Source of the DNA: Microstegium vimineum | Taxonomy: Eukaryota; Streptophyta; Magnoliopsida; Poales; Poaceae | Reading direction: 5' to 3' | NCBI GenBank assembly: GCA_022036555.1 | Contig: CM039130.1 | Location: forward strand, 15,143,840 to 15,207,839 | Length of the DNA: 64,000 bases | Shown: positions 45,701-57,219 of the stretch, one piece after another | Layout of the letters: each line of letters starts with the position of its first letter | Position numbering within the stretch: the first letter of the stretch is position 1 | The notes under the pieces: generated by a model | Told to the model about the DNA's origin: nothing | The model's database searches: none | What the model saw: the letters and a program-made list of their open reading frames with translations, nothing else | Position numbers and translations under genes: made by a program

Positions 45701-47659
45701 TTTGATTCCTATTAGATCCATACCATAGCTTTGTTATCCTTTACCTTGTCACCATGGGTTTATATGCATATGGGTAGCTCTGCTATGCTTTACAATAATG
45801 GATCTTGAGATGAATATTGATTGATGATATATGCAACAATGAGATAAAACTGGCTTTTATAGCAACATGGAATAGGACCCCACTGTAGGGCAAAAGCTGG
45901 GATTTCTAATACAACCACGAGTGGTATGATGGCTCTGGCTTTAGTTAAGTATAAAGTTTGGACTAGCATGCTTGTGGTTCATGAAAGGCACCTTTGTCGA
46001 GCTGGTTATGGGGTATAGCTTGTGTGGGGACCGTTGCAGGTGGTACCATCGGGGTGTCCCATATTCCCCTTTGCATTGGGTCCGTAGGGTCCGCTACATG
46101 TTAGAAAGAACTTTTGAAAGACTTCATAGTGTTCCCTGCCCACTCACCTTGGAAGTGTTATGGGAGTAATTAACCCGGGCATATGGGTAACATGGCTTAT
46201 GGGTAAAGTGTATAACCTCTGCAGAGTGTAAATCTATCATGATAGCCATGCTCACGGTCACGAGCGGCCTGGAAAACTCACAGTGTAGATGATCATGTTG
46301 TTGAATTATTAATGTGGTTTATTCTACTCATATCATGTGGTTATTACTTGGGCTAAACATAATTAAAGCTAAGTGTTGGTAAAATTTGACCAAGTTAAAA
46401 GCAACCGTAGTACGGACAGTGTCATCCTTTTGAGCTTCATAACCCTATGTTACTCTTGCTGAGTACGTAAGTGCTCACTCTTGCTTTGTCAACCCCCTTC
46501 AGATGGCTATGAAGACTACCATGAGGAGTACTAGGCTAGTGGTCAACCAGTCGGCGTTCCCTGTGAAGTGGAGCTTCGTCGCGAGAGTTATCTTTATTTT
46601 CCGCTGTTTTGTTTAATAAATATTATTCGTTATGTAATAAGCACTCAGTGATGGTACTATTTAAAGATTTGTCGGCTTATGTGTGTGATTGATCTCTGGG
46701 CACACATGAGTTATTCATATTCAATTTTATCCTTAAAATTGGGTGTGACAGCTCCCTATGAAAAAATCTCTACTCGGGATCAAAGAGAGGAAAAAGCAAA
46801 ACGCGAAGAACACAAGCAAATCGGGGACACAATCACGAAATCAACGGCGCCATGGACTACGGAGGGTACGGCCTTCGATTCCTCAAAAGATTTCGGTTCT
46901 TACAAAGGTTGGATCAACCTAGGGACCTCAAGCACACGAGAGAGAGGGAGGATATTAGGGGCATATGATTAGGGTTGCAAGAGGTGGGATGAGGGATACC
47001 CCTTCATCACCTAGTTAACGGAGGCTTTGGCTGTTTCCCAAAGACCCCCTCGATACATGACCGAATTACCTAGACCTAAGACATTGTAATCCAAGTCGAT
47101 AACTCTGCGTCTCCAGTTTGAATGGACAGCCCCGCTTCCTGCCAGGAGTTGTAGTCGCTCCGACGCAACCTCCAGGATTCCACCACGTGCCATCCCTGCT
47201 TCCTCGGAAGCTCCACCCGAGTTTTGAGGCCCAAACCACCAAACCGCTCGACTTGAGCCACCTCGTCAACACCCGGCCGGACTCTGAGTCCCCTGAGCCT
47301 CCGCTCGACCCGCGCGTCCGCCGTCTTGACTTGGTCAACTCGGTCTACCGCCATGTCTTGTCGCACTCGCCGGTGCCAAGTACCAGCCACCACAGCTGGT
47401 CCGCCAGCGCCCATGGTCCCTCAGTCCGAGCCCCACTTCCGCCTTTCACCACTCTCAGTCCATCGACACGGTAAGCCTCTTCTCGAACTTCTCCACGCCA
47501 TTGACCAATGTCACTAGGCCGCACCTGCGCACCCCAAGCCGATAGACAAGCACACACTTGCTTTCGCAAGGATCATAAGTAAGCCACTCAAACTAAAACA
47601 CTCACATGTTGAACAATCACTCATCATCAAAACTGAACTACATGGGAAAATATCAACCA
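42766..47659 (-). repeat. 5' LTR of element C, split by W
   Basis: LTR sequence at 42766-43722 and 46751-47659 is colinear with the 3' LTR. Without W it is about 1.86 kb. The right flank is TGTTT, with no matching duplication at the left end of C. Confidence 0.85.
43723..46750 (+). mobile_element. Solo LTR of a Ty3/gypsy element (W), about 3.0 kb
   Basis: Perfect TSD GCTCC (43718-43722, 46751-46755). Ends TATAACACCC and GGGTGTGACA are those of long-LTR grass gypsy families, with the first TG changed to TA. No internal region exists. It has a GC-rich block at 44020-44980 including a run of 17 C (44038-44054), then AT-rich sequence. Orientation is assumed from the TG-like start. Open frames within are composition artefacts. 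It could alternatively be a non-LTR-derived insert, but ends and TSD fit a solo LTR. Confidence 0.7.
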
Positions 47660-47922
47660 TGTTTTCACAGTTTCTTTTAAGCCAAGTAATCCATACTTAG
47701 AGGAATACCAAGTTGTAAACTAAGTACTACAGAAACATTTAGCAGAGCAACTATTCATCATTTCCATATGAGATTAATTTTCATGGAACATGCGAGAGCG
47801 GAGAAGAGTCTTTTTATTCTTTTTATCATATACAAATAGATTTTTTTAGATGCAAAACAAAAGATAAGCGAAGACTGCATGAATATAAATGCTGAAATTT
47901 AAAACTTACCTTAGTGCCAAGC
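47660..47922 (-). other. U sequence downstream of the ORF
   Basis: AT-rich noncoding sequence following the U downstream ORF, in element orientation. I see no feature. Confidence 0.5.
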
Positions 47923-49130
47923 TTAAACTTTGCTCAATATGCGTGTTGTCTCACCATGCTCAACGCGCAGCTCGCCAAAATCATTGGTGAGATGATCCAT
48001 TTGTTGTCGCCGTTCACGATGCTCCCTATCTCGAGTGTATGAGAAGGATGCTCGTGGTCCTTGCGGACGTGGTGGTCGAGGAGGCATGCCACTAGAAGTG
48101 TGCATGGGATCGGAAGATGCATCGTCTTCCTCCTCGCCAATAGCTCCTCGGGAAGGACCACCTTGCTTAAGATGAACAAAGTATGGCCCCTCCTAAACTC
48201 TCCTGTCAGAACCTGCAAAACCTCTTTGCTCAATTCCTTGATCAAAATCAAGGGTTAGCTTATGGGTCCTATACAATTGTCAATTGTATGACCACTATAG
48301 ATCATTTTAAGTTCTCTATTGGGGTCTCTTTTTAACATTTGAGCAGTTTTAAGATAATCTTCAGAAATTACTCCTCTAGGCAAAGAGATATATTCAAAAG
48401 GGTAAGTTCCATCTAGTAGGTTCATGGATTCGGCAAGACGAGTAATTAAAGATGTGAATTGAATAGGTTCATTACTCTCTATTGAACTTTGCCAAAATTG
48501 TACCAAGCATTTCCTAGGAGAGATTTGGATTTTGTTGATCATTGCATGAAGCAATTTTAATTCCATGGTACTTAACATGCTAGCATTACTTCTAGGAAAC
48601 AAAGTCGTACTCATCCAAAGATGCATGAAACGAAGAGTTGGATTATGAACTTCCTCAGGTTTGGGATTTGAGCAATCATTTAGAGCAGAGATAGACATCC
48701 AAAATTTTCTTTTGTTAAACCTACACGTGGCAAAGTCTAAATCTAGCAAGCATGAATCATCAAAGCCAAGAGCAACATTTAGATGACTCCAAATTAAACT
48801 AAAGCTTTGATTGAACATGTGAAAAGAAATTCCATCATTAGAGACTTGTAAAGAGCACAAGAACTCTATGGTGAGCAATTTGATTCCAAGTTCATCTACT
48901 TGACAAAAGCTAGACCAACCAATGGTAGAAAAGATAGCGTTAAATTCGGTAGTCATACCAGCGTTGGAGAGGAGAATAGGATTTAATATCCTTGTGTGCT
49001 CGAAAGATCTATCCCGAAGAGAGAGATATCTGTGGTACTGTATTTGATTAAACCATAGTCCACTTTGTTGATCATTGCTACTCATCGGGGGCACCATAAA
49101 TGCCCCGATGTGAGGTACCTCCATCGACAC
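47923..49130 (-). pseudogene. U downstream ORF, Athila ORF-1 / putative plant transposon protein-like
   Basis: The main segment 48255-49130 (291 aa) contains FSTIGWSSFCQVDELGIKLL, TIEFLCSLQV, FHMFNQSFSLIWSHLNVALG and RFMHLWMSTTLF. These resemble the protein family labelled Athila ORF-1 or putative plant transposon protein. After a stop or frameshift a C-terminal piece (47923-48105) has PPRPPRPQG and a helical DREHRERRQQMDHL. Function is unknown. It follows an internal promoter instead of RT-integrase, similar to the env-like position in Athila. In-frame acidic sequence EEHPQEEEEVS continues upstream of 49130, so the true start is uncertain. Confidence 0.55.
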
Positions 49131-49569
49131 TTCTTCCTCCTCTTGAGGGTGTTCTTCGGTTTGGACGTTCTCCCAAGTATATCGGGCAGAACCTCCCCTT
49201 CTTCTTCCTTGGGAAATATCCTCGGATTGGTGGAAGTGTCAAGATGTGCTCCCACTGAGGGCTTGTTTTGCTTTCTTGTACATGGATCTCAAAGGGTTCT
49301 TCATCTTTAGAGAGGAAGAGAGACACAAGGACAAGACTAGGAAAAGATTTTGTAGAATGGGTTTCCTAGTTTGCCTTGTGGAGAGAAGTTTGAGCTAAGA
49401 GAAGCTTGAAGAGGACAAGATATTTTCTTGTGGACTAGTGAGAGCAGCACTACTTCTCTTGAGATCTAAGAACTTCTCTTGAATGAAGAGAGGAGAGAGC
49501 AAGGCAAGGAGAGGTTTGAGCTCTAGATTCTGGTTGAGGTGTGAGGGATTGAGCTCTCCTTGCATGGGA

Positions 49570-49578
49570 TTTTATAGG
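49570..49578 (-). promoter_or_regulatory. Internal TATA box of element U
   Basis: CCTATAAAA on the minus strand, followed by a leader of roughly 270-440 bp rich in CTCTC before the downstream ORF. It suggests a separate transcript. Confidence 0.5.
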
Positions 49579-49612
49579 GGAAGGAAATGGTACCAAGGGG
49601 GCACCATGAGGT

Positions 49613-49849
49613 GGTCGGCCGACCCCCCCCTTGGGCATGCCCTTGGTTTCCATGATCACTAGGTTTAAGAGATGCCTTACACAAAGGATGCTTGGTCAAA
49701 GGATGGTGGGCGAAGTGAGAGATGAACAAGAAGTACCTAGGGTGGTCGGCCGACCCCCTAGGCCTTCATTTGTTTTCTTTTATACAAGTCACATTGTATT
49801 CTTTATTTAAATAAGCCATGGTAGGGTGCATAGGGGTTATCGGCCGACC
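49613..49849. repeat. GGTCGGCCGACC palindromes upstream of the internal promoter
   Basis: The 12 bp palindrome occurs at 49613-49624 and 49744-49755, with a near copy at 49839-49849. The same palindrome is in the U LTR U3 at 6391-6402, so it may be a shared enhancer of this element. Confidence 0.65.
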
Positions 49850-49989
49850 CCCCTATGGACCTACCTTTTGTCAATTTTTAGTGCTAAACTAATCTCAAGT
49901 TCTATTTAATCTGAAACTTAAATTTTAACCATGATAGAAATTAAAGAATTTAACTAAATGCAAAAAAGGAAATAAAAGATAACTACCGA

Positions 49990-50267
49990 ATTACCTTTCA
50001 GCGAAGGCTCCTTGATTTTAAGTCTTCGGAGTAAAACTCTCCTTCTTGTTCATTCCGCGGGTGCACTTGATGGCTCCGGAGATGGAGACCGTGATGTGTG
50101 CACCTCCTTTGCTTTCCAAGCCTGCCTTGGATTGGCAGGCTTTTCCTTCTTGAGTTCGTTGATCTTGGTCTCTGAGTATTGCTTCTTTTGGCGTGGAGCT
50201 CGAACTCTTCTTCTTGGTGGTTGTGCTTTAACCTATTTGTTAAATTTATAGCCATTGAAAGCATACT
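49990..50267 (-). pseudogene. U polyprotein tail after protease
   Basis: Continues the protease segment across the V insertion (KYAFNGYKFNK-like start near 50265). A stop then precedes a Lys/Arg/Pro-rich stretch with PANPRQAWKAKEV. This basic tail often follows the Athila protease. It then runs into noncoding sequence rather than RT. Confidence 0.5.
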
Positions 50268-50272
50268 TTACC

Positions 50273-53200
50273 TGTGAAACCCTGTGTCAAGCTTGCATTA
50301 GGATCATCATTAGCCACTAAACATAAGCATTTGCATTTCACTCATGTTTATTTATGCCATCATTTCATCTGTGTTGTTTATATCCTTCACACTAGAATTG
50401 AATAGGTTTGTTGTGCTCTAAATCTTAGTTAACATGTTTAGCTAAGTTTGCTACACCTAGAATAAAGAGTGGATTGCTTTTATTGATTAATTATCCTTCC
50501 TATCTAAACCTAGTTTAATTAATAAGAATAAAATTATTTCTTTCTTTAAAATGGCCTAATTAGTTTTTAATCTAGAACCTTGTAAAATAATGGTTTTCAA
50601 AAAATATGACCTACATGAAAAATGTAGAGAATATCATTCTGAACAACTTTGGTTTAAGTTTCAAATCTTAGTGTTGAGTTTTTGAAACAGTTTTGAATTA
50701 AATTTAGTTTGAAACAAATAAAAGAAAAATGGAAAAAGGCAAACGGAGCTGGAATGGGCCGAGTCGAGCCATTCGGTCCGCTCGGCCTTGCGCCAGCCCA
50801 CGCGCACCGTGCGAGCACGCGCGCTCCCGCGCACGCGCAGCGCACGCCCGCGCAGCACCCGACACGGCCGCGTCGTACGCCGGCGTTGCTGCCGCGTGGC
50901 CGATGATGCCTGCGGAGCTACGCCGACCACGCCATGGCGCGCCACTCGCCTTGCACCACACGCTGACACCCTGCACCGACCCCGCGCTCGCCCACTCGCC
51001 GCCTCTGCTCGCGCATAGCACCGCGCCGCGTGCCGCACCTTCGCATCGCCATTACATCGCCGCAGCGCCTGCTTTCGGCCAGCCGCTCGCCCCGTCACAG
51101 TCTCAATCGAGCGCGCATCCGCCTTAATGGCGCTAGGACCAAGTCACGCTTTACCCCGCGCGCTATCTCCTCTGCCTAGCGCGCCGTAGACACACCACGC
51201 CACTGCGACACGCCGCACCGTCGCGTCTCGACGCCCACCGGCCGCGCCGGTCGGCCATAACCACGCCCAAGGGTGCACCTACACCGCTTGTACCTCTCGC
51301 AACCACAAACACGCATGCTCATTCACTCGTTCGCTCGCTCTGCCTCCGCTCTCGCCGTGCCGAGCACCGAGCGCTCACATTCGCCCCCTTCACCAATTCG
51401 CCACCATCCGAGCTCCTCTGCTCGATCCGTCCCGTACACCGCCTCGTCTTCACCTCGCACACGCCCTGCTCACCCTTGCAGCACCAGCCAAGCGCTCCCC
51501 ACGCCGGAACACCACCGATGTTCCTCGGCTCGCAGTCGCCACCGCAAGGACCACACCGTGTTCACCCACCTCTCGACTTCCTCCGCTACTTCCATCTCCA
51601 CGGAAGCTTCATCGAAGGTAGTAGAGGTGAGAACACCGTTCTTCTCACGCCATCTCGCCCTGAAACACGGTAGCGCCATCCACTGTGTGCCATTGCCGCC
51701 ACCACAGAGCTCGCACGTGGCCAGGCTTCCACGGAGCCTCTCCGGTTCAAACAACACCCGTGTTGTACTCACCACACAACCGTGGTGCTCACGCACCCGC
51801 TCGCCGGGCAACACAGCGCCGGTGAGAGCCCCACCGCACCACACCGGCGCATTGCGCCGCCACCGCATGCCGCCGGCTCGCTACAGAGTCGCGCTGGCTC
51901 AACCAACCCCACCATTCGATGCGCGTCATCACCACGAGTCCAGCGCATCCACTCTCACCACCGGCAACCTCCCCGTCGGCGAGAAAGCGTCGGTCAGCGT
52001 CGAGCTCTACACTCTGCTCACCGACAGGTGGACCGGAGTTGACCACGGGCCCCGCCTGTTAGCCTCTCTAGTCACACCTATGCACACTGGGCCGAGCCCA
52101 GCACTATTGGCCTTGGGCCCAATCTAGAAATGTTTTCTTTTATTCATTTTCAGTAATGCTAGTTATTTTATATCTGGAGTTTGGTAAATTCAAAAATGAT
52201 GAAATAAATTTTGTTAGTCTCTATAAATGAATATATTTTTGTTAAAAATATAAAAGTAATTTTTGGAGAATATCTTTAGTATTAATGTTTAAATAAACCT
52301 TTTCTGCATTTATCAAAGTTAAATGTGTCCCGTGTAAAATGATCATATAAAAATGTGAAGTTTTTAAGCTACCTCTTTCATCCTGTGTACAAGATAGGAA
52401 AAATATAATATGACATGTTTCTGTGTAGCATTTATTTATTAGCTATTAAAATGTGTTTCTGTTGTTTTCTTAGATTAATTCCCGTGGTAAATCTGTGCAT
52501 GGATAAATCATGAAACTTTTTGTGTAGCCTATGTATGTCCTGCTCTGTCTACGAAAAATATAAAATGTAGGGTGTTTTATGGCAGAAAAGATACTTGTAG
52601 TTCAAGTGTCCTTTTCTAGGGTTTTATTTGGAAAATCATATAGAGAATAATCTGGTAGTGCTAATCATGGAATTTTCTTGATAAATATTTTTCTAAGCAA
52701 AGAACCTGTTAAAAATAACAAATGGCATGTTTCACCTGGTTAGCCAGTAGGTCTAGTGTAAAGTGCTTTTTCTGCATTTAAATTCATCTTTTTTTACCTA
52801 CTATTGTATAGCTTTGCTAGGGGTAAAATTTATACACTAGTATCCAGTAAGCATGCTCTGTCCTTTGTTAATTTGGTAGATTTTTCAAAGAAATCTTTAA
52901 TAGGCTTGCTGTGTAAAGTTGATCTAGGGTGAATAATTGGTTTAATACTAGAGACCACCATTAAGTGTTAAATTTATGTTTCAAGCATCATCCCTTGGAC
53001 CCATAAGTACTTATATGCATTGCAAACATTTAGGACTAGTGGAGGAGCATCAGGTGCCACCTCAAGGAGCAGAAGTCCAGGAGGTGCAGGAGCTGCAAGC
53101 GAAGTTCCCCGAGCTAGAATCTAACCTACCCGAGTGTCCTGACCATCAGCCCTCCACCTTCACTCAAGGCAAGCCCCGGAGCATTTTAAGCCTCCCAAGC

Positions 53201-54055
53201 ATTTTATAAAATAATCTACTTGAGTATTTTTATACTATGATGCATTAAGTGGTAGGAGTTGATTTAACCCAATTGATGCATTACCTTCCTTGATATTGTT
53301 TACCTACCTTGTTAACCTAATAAAATAAAAGTAAAAGTAACTGCTTAGACTGCTTAGAAGAATGGTTACATGTATATTTATATCTTTGTATTATCCCATG
53401 GGGATAGTATCAATCACGGTTGGCTATATTTTGCTATCGTAGGAAAGAACCAATGGTAGTAATGAATTACAGTCAACTGGAAGGAAGAGGCACCAAGTGG
53501 TTAAGACTTGGGGGCAGTCCGTCCGTTGGATCATATAGGTTTGTATACGATGGTGGCCCTCGTACATCTTTGAATGCGCCCTTTGACATAGGGGCCATTG
53601 CGATCTTTGACCCCGAAGCCGAGTAAACACTGTCCGGGCCGACGCTCAATCTGCTGTGAGCACCCTCTAGTTTGTAGATATGATCTGCCCTGTGGTGGCC
53701 AACAGATTTCTACAATTGGGTGGACCAATGCGAGCCCGCGACATTACTACCTGGGCAGTGTTGAGCGGTAACCCAATGCATGTACCCAACGGGGAAAGTG
53801 TGCGCGTGTGTTAAAGGTAATCTTGCCAGCTGGTTGTATATCGATTCGAATCGTCGTCTCCCATCGGATAGTGGGTGATTATGTTGAGCACCACCACGGT
53901 ACAACTCCATGTGACATCGTAATGGTTCCACTAAAATATTGATAAAGGAACTAAATATGGTATTATCATATTGTTTGTTTAGATCAAGTGAAGTGCTCTA
54001 GTATAGGTGCAAAACCTAAAGATAATTAATAGGATGGAAAATGGCTGCTCTCTAA
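50273..54055 (+). repeat. Truncated 5' LTR of element V
   Basis: Starts TGTGAAACCC and follows the 3' LTR to GCTCTCTAA, matching up to about 61009; the last 583 bp of LTR are lost. 50745-52110 is GC-rich and CpG-dense and gives many spurious long ORFs. The rest is AT-rich. Confidence 0.85.
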
Positions 54056-54265
54056 AAGGAGTATCAGATTAGTGCAGCTGGAGCTGTATTATAAACTCGT
54101 AAAATGGTAAAAGACGTAGAGATTACAATGGGGACGACATCGGTTAACGTCAACCTCATTGTAATACCTGAGCTAGGTCTAGATATTGCCTAGCGTGCAG
54201 TATCTATCACCAACCCCCACAATGGAACCACTTTTGGAATCCTCTTACCTAAGAATCCGAATCAG
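54056..54265 (+). other. V junction segment before RT
   Basis: Internal sequence after the deletion point, not part of the LTR. A stop-containing frame with protease-to-RT linker character leads into RT; I see no complete domain. Confidence 0.4.
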
Positions 54266-55987
54266 TTGGGAGTCATGTTTGCCATCACTGTCGAGTTGTT
54301 AGACAAGATTCCGACAGTCTGTGAGTTTTCCGATGTGTTTCCGGACAAACTCTCAGGGTTACCCCCGGATCGGGAAGTTGAGTTTGCTATAGAGTTGGCT
54401 CCTGGAACAGTACCTATATCTAGGAGACCATATAGGATGCCACCAAATGAGTTAGCAAAACTCAAGACCCAACTCCAGGAGTTGTTGGAAAAAGGTTTGA
54501 TCCGTCCGAGTTGTTCACCTTGGGGATGTCCCGCCAACTTTGTGAAAAAGAAAGATAAAACACTAAGAATGTGTGTGGACTATCATCCTCTCAATGTTGT
54601 TACCATCAAAAACAAATATCCGTTGCCTCGGATTGATTTGTTGTTTGATCAGTTGTCTAAAGCTAAAGTGTTATCTAAGATAGACTTGAGGTCTGGTTAC
54701 CATCAGATTAAGATCAGAAAGGAGGATGTGCCTAAGACCGCTTTCTCCACAAGATACAGTCTATATGAGTACCTAGTTATGTCTTTTGGATTGACAAATG
54801 CGCCTACATATTTTATGTACCTGATGAACTCCGTGTTCATGCAAGAGTTGGATAAGTTTGTTGTGGTCTTCATCGACGATATCTTGGTACATTCAGAGAA
54901 TGAGAAGGACCACACAGAACACCTGAGAATAGTGTTGAAAAGGCTAAGGGAGCATAAGCTGTATGGTACGTTTAGCAAGTGTGAGTTTTGGTTGACCAAA
55001 GTGCCTTTTCTGAGACATATCTTATCAGCCCAGAGTATATCAGTGGACCCCTCAAAAGTGCAAGGAGTAATGAACTGGAAAGCACCTGTTAACATGCACG
55101 AGGTTCGCAGCTTTTTAGGATTGGCCGGGTACTACCGTCGTTTTATCTCGGACTTTTCTAAAATAGCTAAACCCATGACAAGGTTGACTCAGAAGAATAA
55201 GAAGTTCGAATGGACTCAAGAATGTGAAACAACGTTCCATACCTTGTGGACACTGTTGACCTCTGCGCCAGTTTTGGCACAACCAAATCTAGAAGAACCT
55301 TTTGATGAGTTTTGCGACGCATCGACCATTGGATTGGGATGTGTGTTGATGCAAAATGGAAGATTCAATGCTTATGCATCACGTCAGCTTCGACCCCATG
55401 AAGAGAACTACCTGACTCATGATTTGGAGCTAGCAGCAGTTGTACATGCTCTAAAGATATGGAAGCATTATCTAATGGGCAATCTGTGCCATATCTTCAC
55501 CGATCATAAAAGTCTGAAATATCTGTTTACTGAGGCTGAGCTAAACATGAGACAAAGGAGATGGTTAGAGTTAATCAAGGATTATAACTTGGAAGTGCAC
55601 TACCACCCCAGAAAGGCAAACGTTGTAGCAGATGCTTTGAGCCGCAAATCTCATTGCAACTTGTTGCAACCTTTGTTGGAAGATGGTTTTTATCTAATGC
55701 ATCCTGTTGTGTTGAATAATATTACCCTCCAATGTACCTTGGACAGTGATATTATTGAAGGGCAGAAATCAGACAAAGAGCTAGTGCAAGTGAAACAAAG
55801 GCTAGAAACCAATGAATCTATCAACTTCAGAACGGATGAGCAAGGATTCCTTTGGTTCAATCAACATTTGGTAATTCCTAAGGATCAGGCTCTGCGAGAT
55901 AGAATTCTTGGCAAAGCACATAACTCTAAGCTATCCATCCACCCTAGTAGTAGCAAGATGTACCATGACCTCAAGACAAGGTATTAG
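54266..55987 (+). pseudogene. V pol: reverse transcriptase, RNase H and start of integrase
   Basis: A 573 aa open segment. It contains SPWGCPANFVKKKDKTLRMC, YPLPRIDLLFDQLSKAK, the catalytic VVFIDDILVHS (FIDD), YYRRFISDFSKIAKPM, RNase H with EFCDASTIGLGCVLM and FTDHKSLKYLF, and the integrase zinc-region start HPSSSKMYHDLKTRY. It ends at TAG TGA (55985-55990), where two tryptophans are normal in this family. Confidence 0.9.
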
Positions 55988-56875
55988 TGATCTAAGATGA
56001 AGTTGGACATCGCAGAGGATGTTGCAAAGTGTGATTCGTGTTGTCGCAATAAGGTAGTACACATGAAACCTGCAGGTTTGTTACAACCCTTATCTATACC
56101 CGAATGGAAATGGGAAGACATCAGTATGGACTTCATCACAGGGTTACCTACCACTCAGAAGGGAAATGATTCAATCTGGGTTATCGTTGATTGTTTAACA
56201 AAGGTAGCTCACTTTGTACCAGTCAAGGTTGTATACGGACCTCATCAATATGCAGAGCTGTATATTCAGAATATCTTAAGACTGCATGGTATTCCCAAAA
56301 CTATCATCTCAGGTAGAGGATCTCAGTTTATCGCTCGCTTTTGGGAACAGTTGCATAAGGAATTGGGAACAAAGCTAATCCGAAGTTCTGCTTATCATCC
56401 TCAGACAGATGGACAGACCGAACGAGTAAATCAAGTGTTGGAAGACATGTTGAGAGCATGTGTTGTGTCAGCAAAGGGATCATGGGAGAAATGGTTGCCT
56501 TTGGCAAAGTTCTTTTACAACAACAGTTACCAAGAAAGCATTAAGATGGCACCGTCCGATGCTTTGTATGGACGAAGGTGTAGAACCCCAGTCAATTGGA
56601 TCGAACCGGGAGACAGAAGATTCTATGGTACGAACTATGTAAAAGAGGCAGAGGAAATTGTTCGAGATATTCAACAGCATATCCATGTAGTGCAGTCCCG
56701 ACAGAAAGGGTATGCAGATCAAAGGAGAAGACCATTGGAATTTCAAGTAGGTGATTATGTTTATCTCAAAGTGTCACCTATGAGAGGCGTTCGCCGTTTT
56801 GGAATAAAGAAAAAGTTAGCACCCCGATACGTTGGACCTTATCGGATTGTCGCTAAGAAAGGAAATGTAGCTTAA
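55988..56875 (+). pseudogene. V pol: integrase core
   Basis: The open segment begins at 55997. KCDSCCRNKVVHMKPAGLLQ gives the zinc-binding Cys pair. The catalytic positions are SMDFITGLP (Asp), TIISGRGSQFIARF, where the usual DRG is GRG so the second Asp is lost, and YHPQTDGQTERVNQVLEDML (Glu). It ends at a TAA at 56873-56875 just before the C-terminal motif. The Asp-to-Gly change alone should abolish activity. Confidence 0.85.
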
Positions 56876-57163
56876 CAAGTACACTTACCCCCAGAAATGA
56901 GCGCTATCTTTCCAGTTTTTCACGTATCTCAGTTCAAGAAGTGCCTTCGAGTTCCTGAAGAAGAAGCAATTCCGAGTTCCGACATAGTAATCAGATCAGA
57001 CTTGGAGTACTATGAGAAACTGGCTGAGATCATGGATACCAAGACAAGAGTCACAAGAAATCAAGGAGTAAAGACCTTCAAGATCCTTTGGAGTCATCAT
57101 AGTCCTAATGATGTAACATGGAAAACCGAAGATTACCTACGCGTAAACTACCCCGTCTTTTAG
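56876..57163 (+). pseudogene. V pol: chromodomain-like C-terminus
   Basis: FPVFHVSQFKKCLRVPEEEA, then EIMDTKTRVTRNQGVKTFKI, ILWSHHSPNDVTWKTEDYL, ending at the stop at 57161-57163. This matches the chromovirus integrase tail, whose chromodomain is thought to steer insertion to heterochromatin. It is in frame with integrase apart from the TAA at 56873. Confidence 0.75.
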
Positions 57164-57206
57164 AATGAATGGTATGAAACACAAAATCTCGGGACGAGAT
57201 TTCTTT

Positions 57207-57218
57207 AAGGGGGAAGGG
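57207..57218 (+). other. Polypurine tract of element V
   Basis: AAGGGGGAAGGG just before the 3' LTR start at 57220. Confidence 0.7.
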
Positions 57219-57219
57219 T

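Larger units (their letters stand above)
6446..47659 (-). mobile_element. Sirevirus-type Ty1/copia element (C), interrupted by X, Z, Y and W
   Basis: LTR copies at 6463-8445 and 42766-47659 (the latter split by W) flank a minus-strand copia genome in the order PBS, gag with two zinc fingers, protease, integrase, RT and RNase H. This order is typical of Ty1/copia. Sirevirus features are the iMet-type PBS TGGTATCAGAGC, the extended gag with a second CX2C finger, repeated CAAGGGGGAG tracts before the 3' LTR and CCGGAC/GTCCGG-rich LTRs. Four nested insertions interrupt gag-pol and the 5' LTR. The left end is abnormal: a PBS lies outside the 3' LTR and no TSD matching TGTTT beyond 47659 is seen there. 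Confidence 0.8.

Noticed and set aside
50654..52127. Long overlapping ORFs on both strands (up to 284 aa)
   Set aside because: They lie in the GC-rich block of the V LTR, overlap in several frames and are mirrored in the other LTR; composition artefacts.
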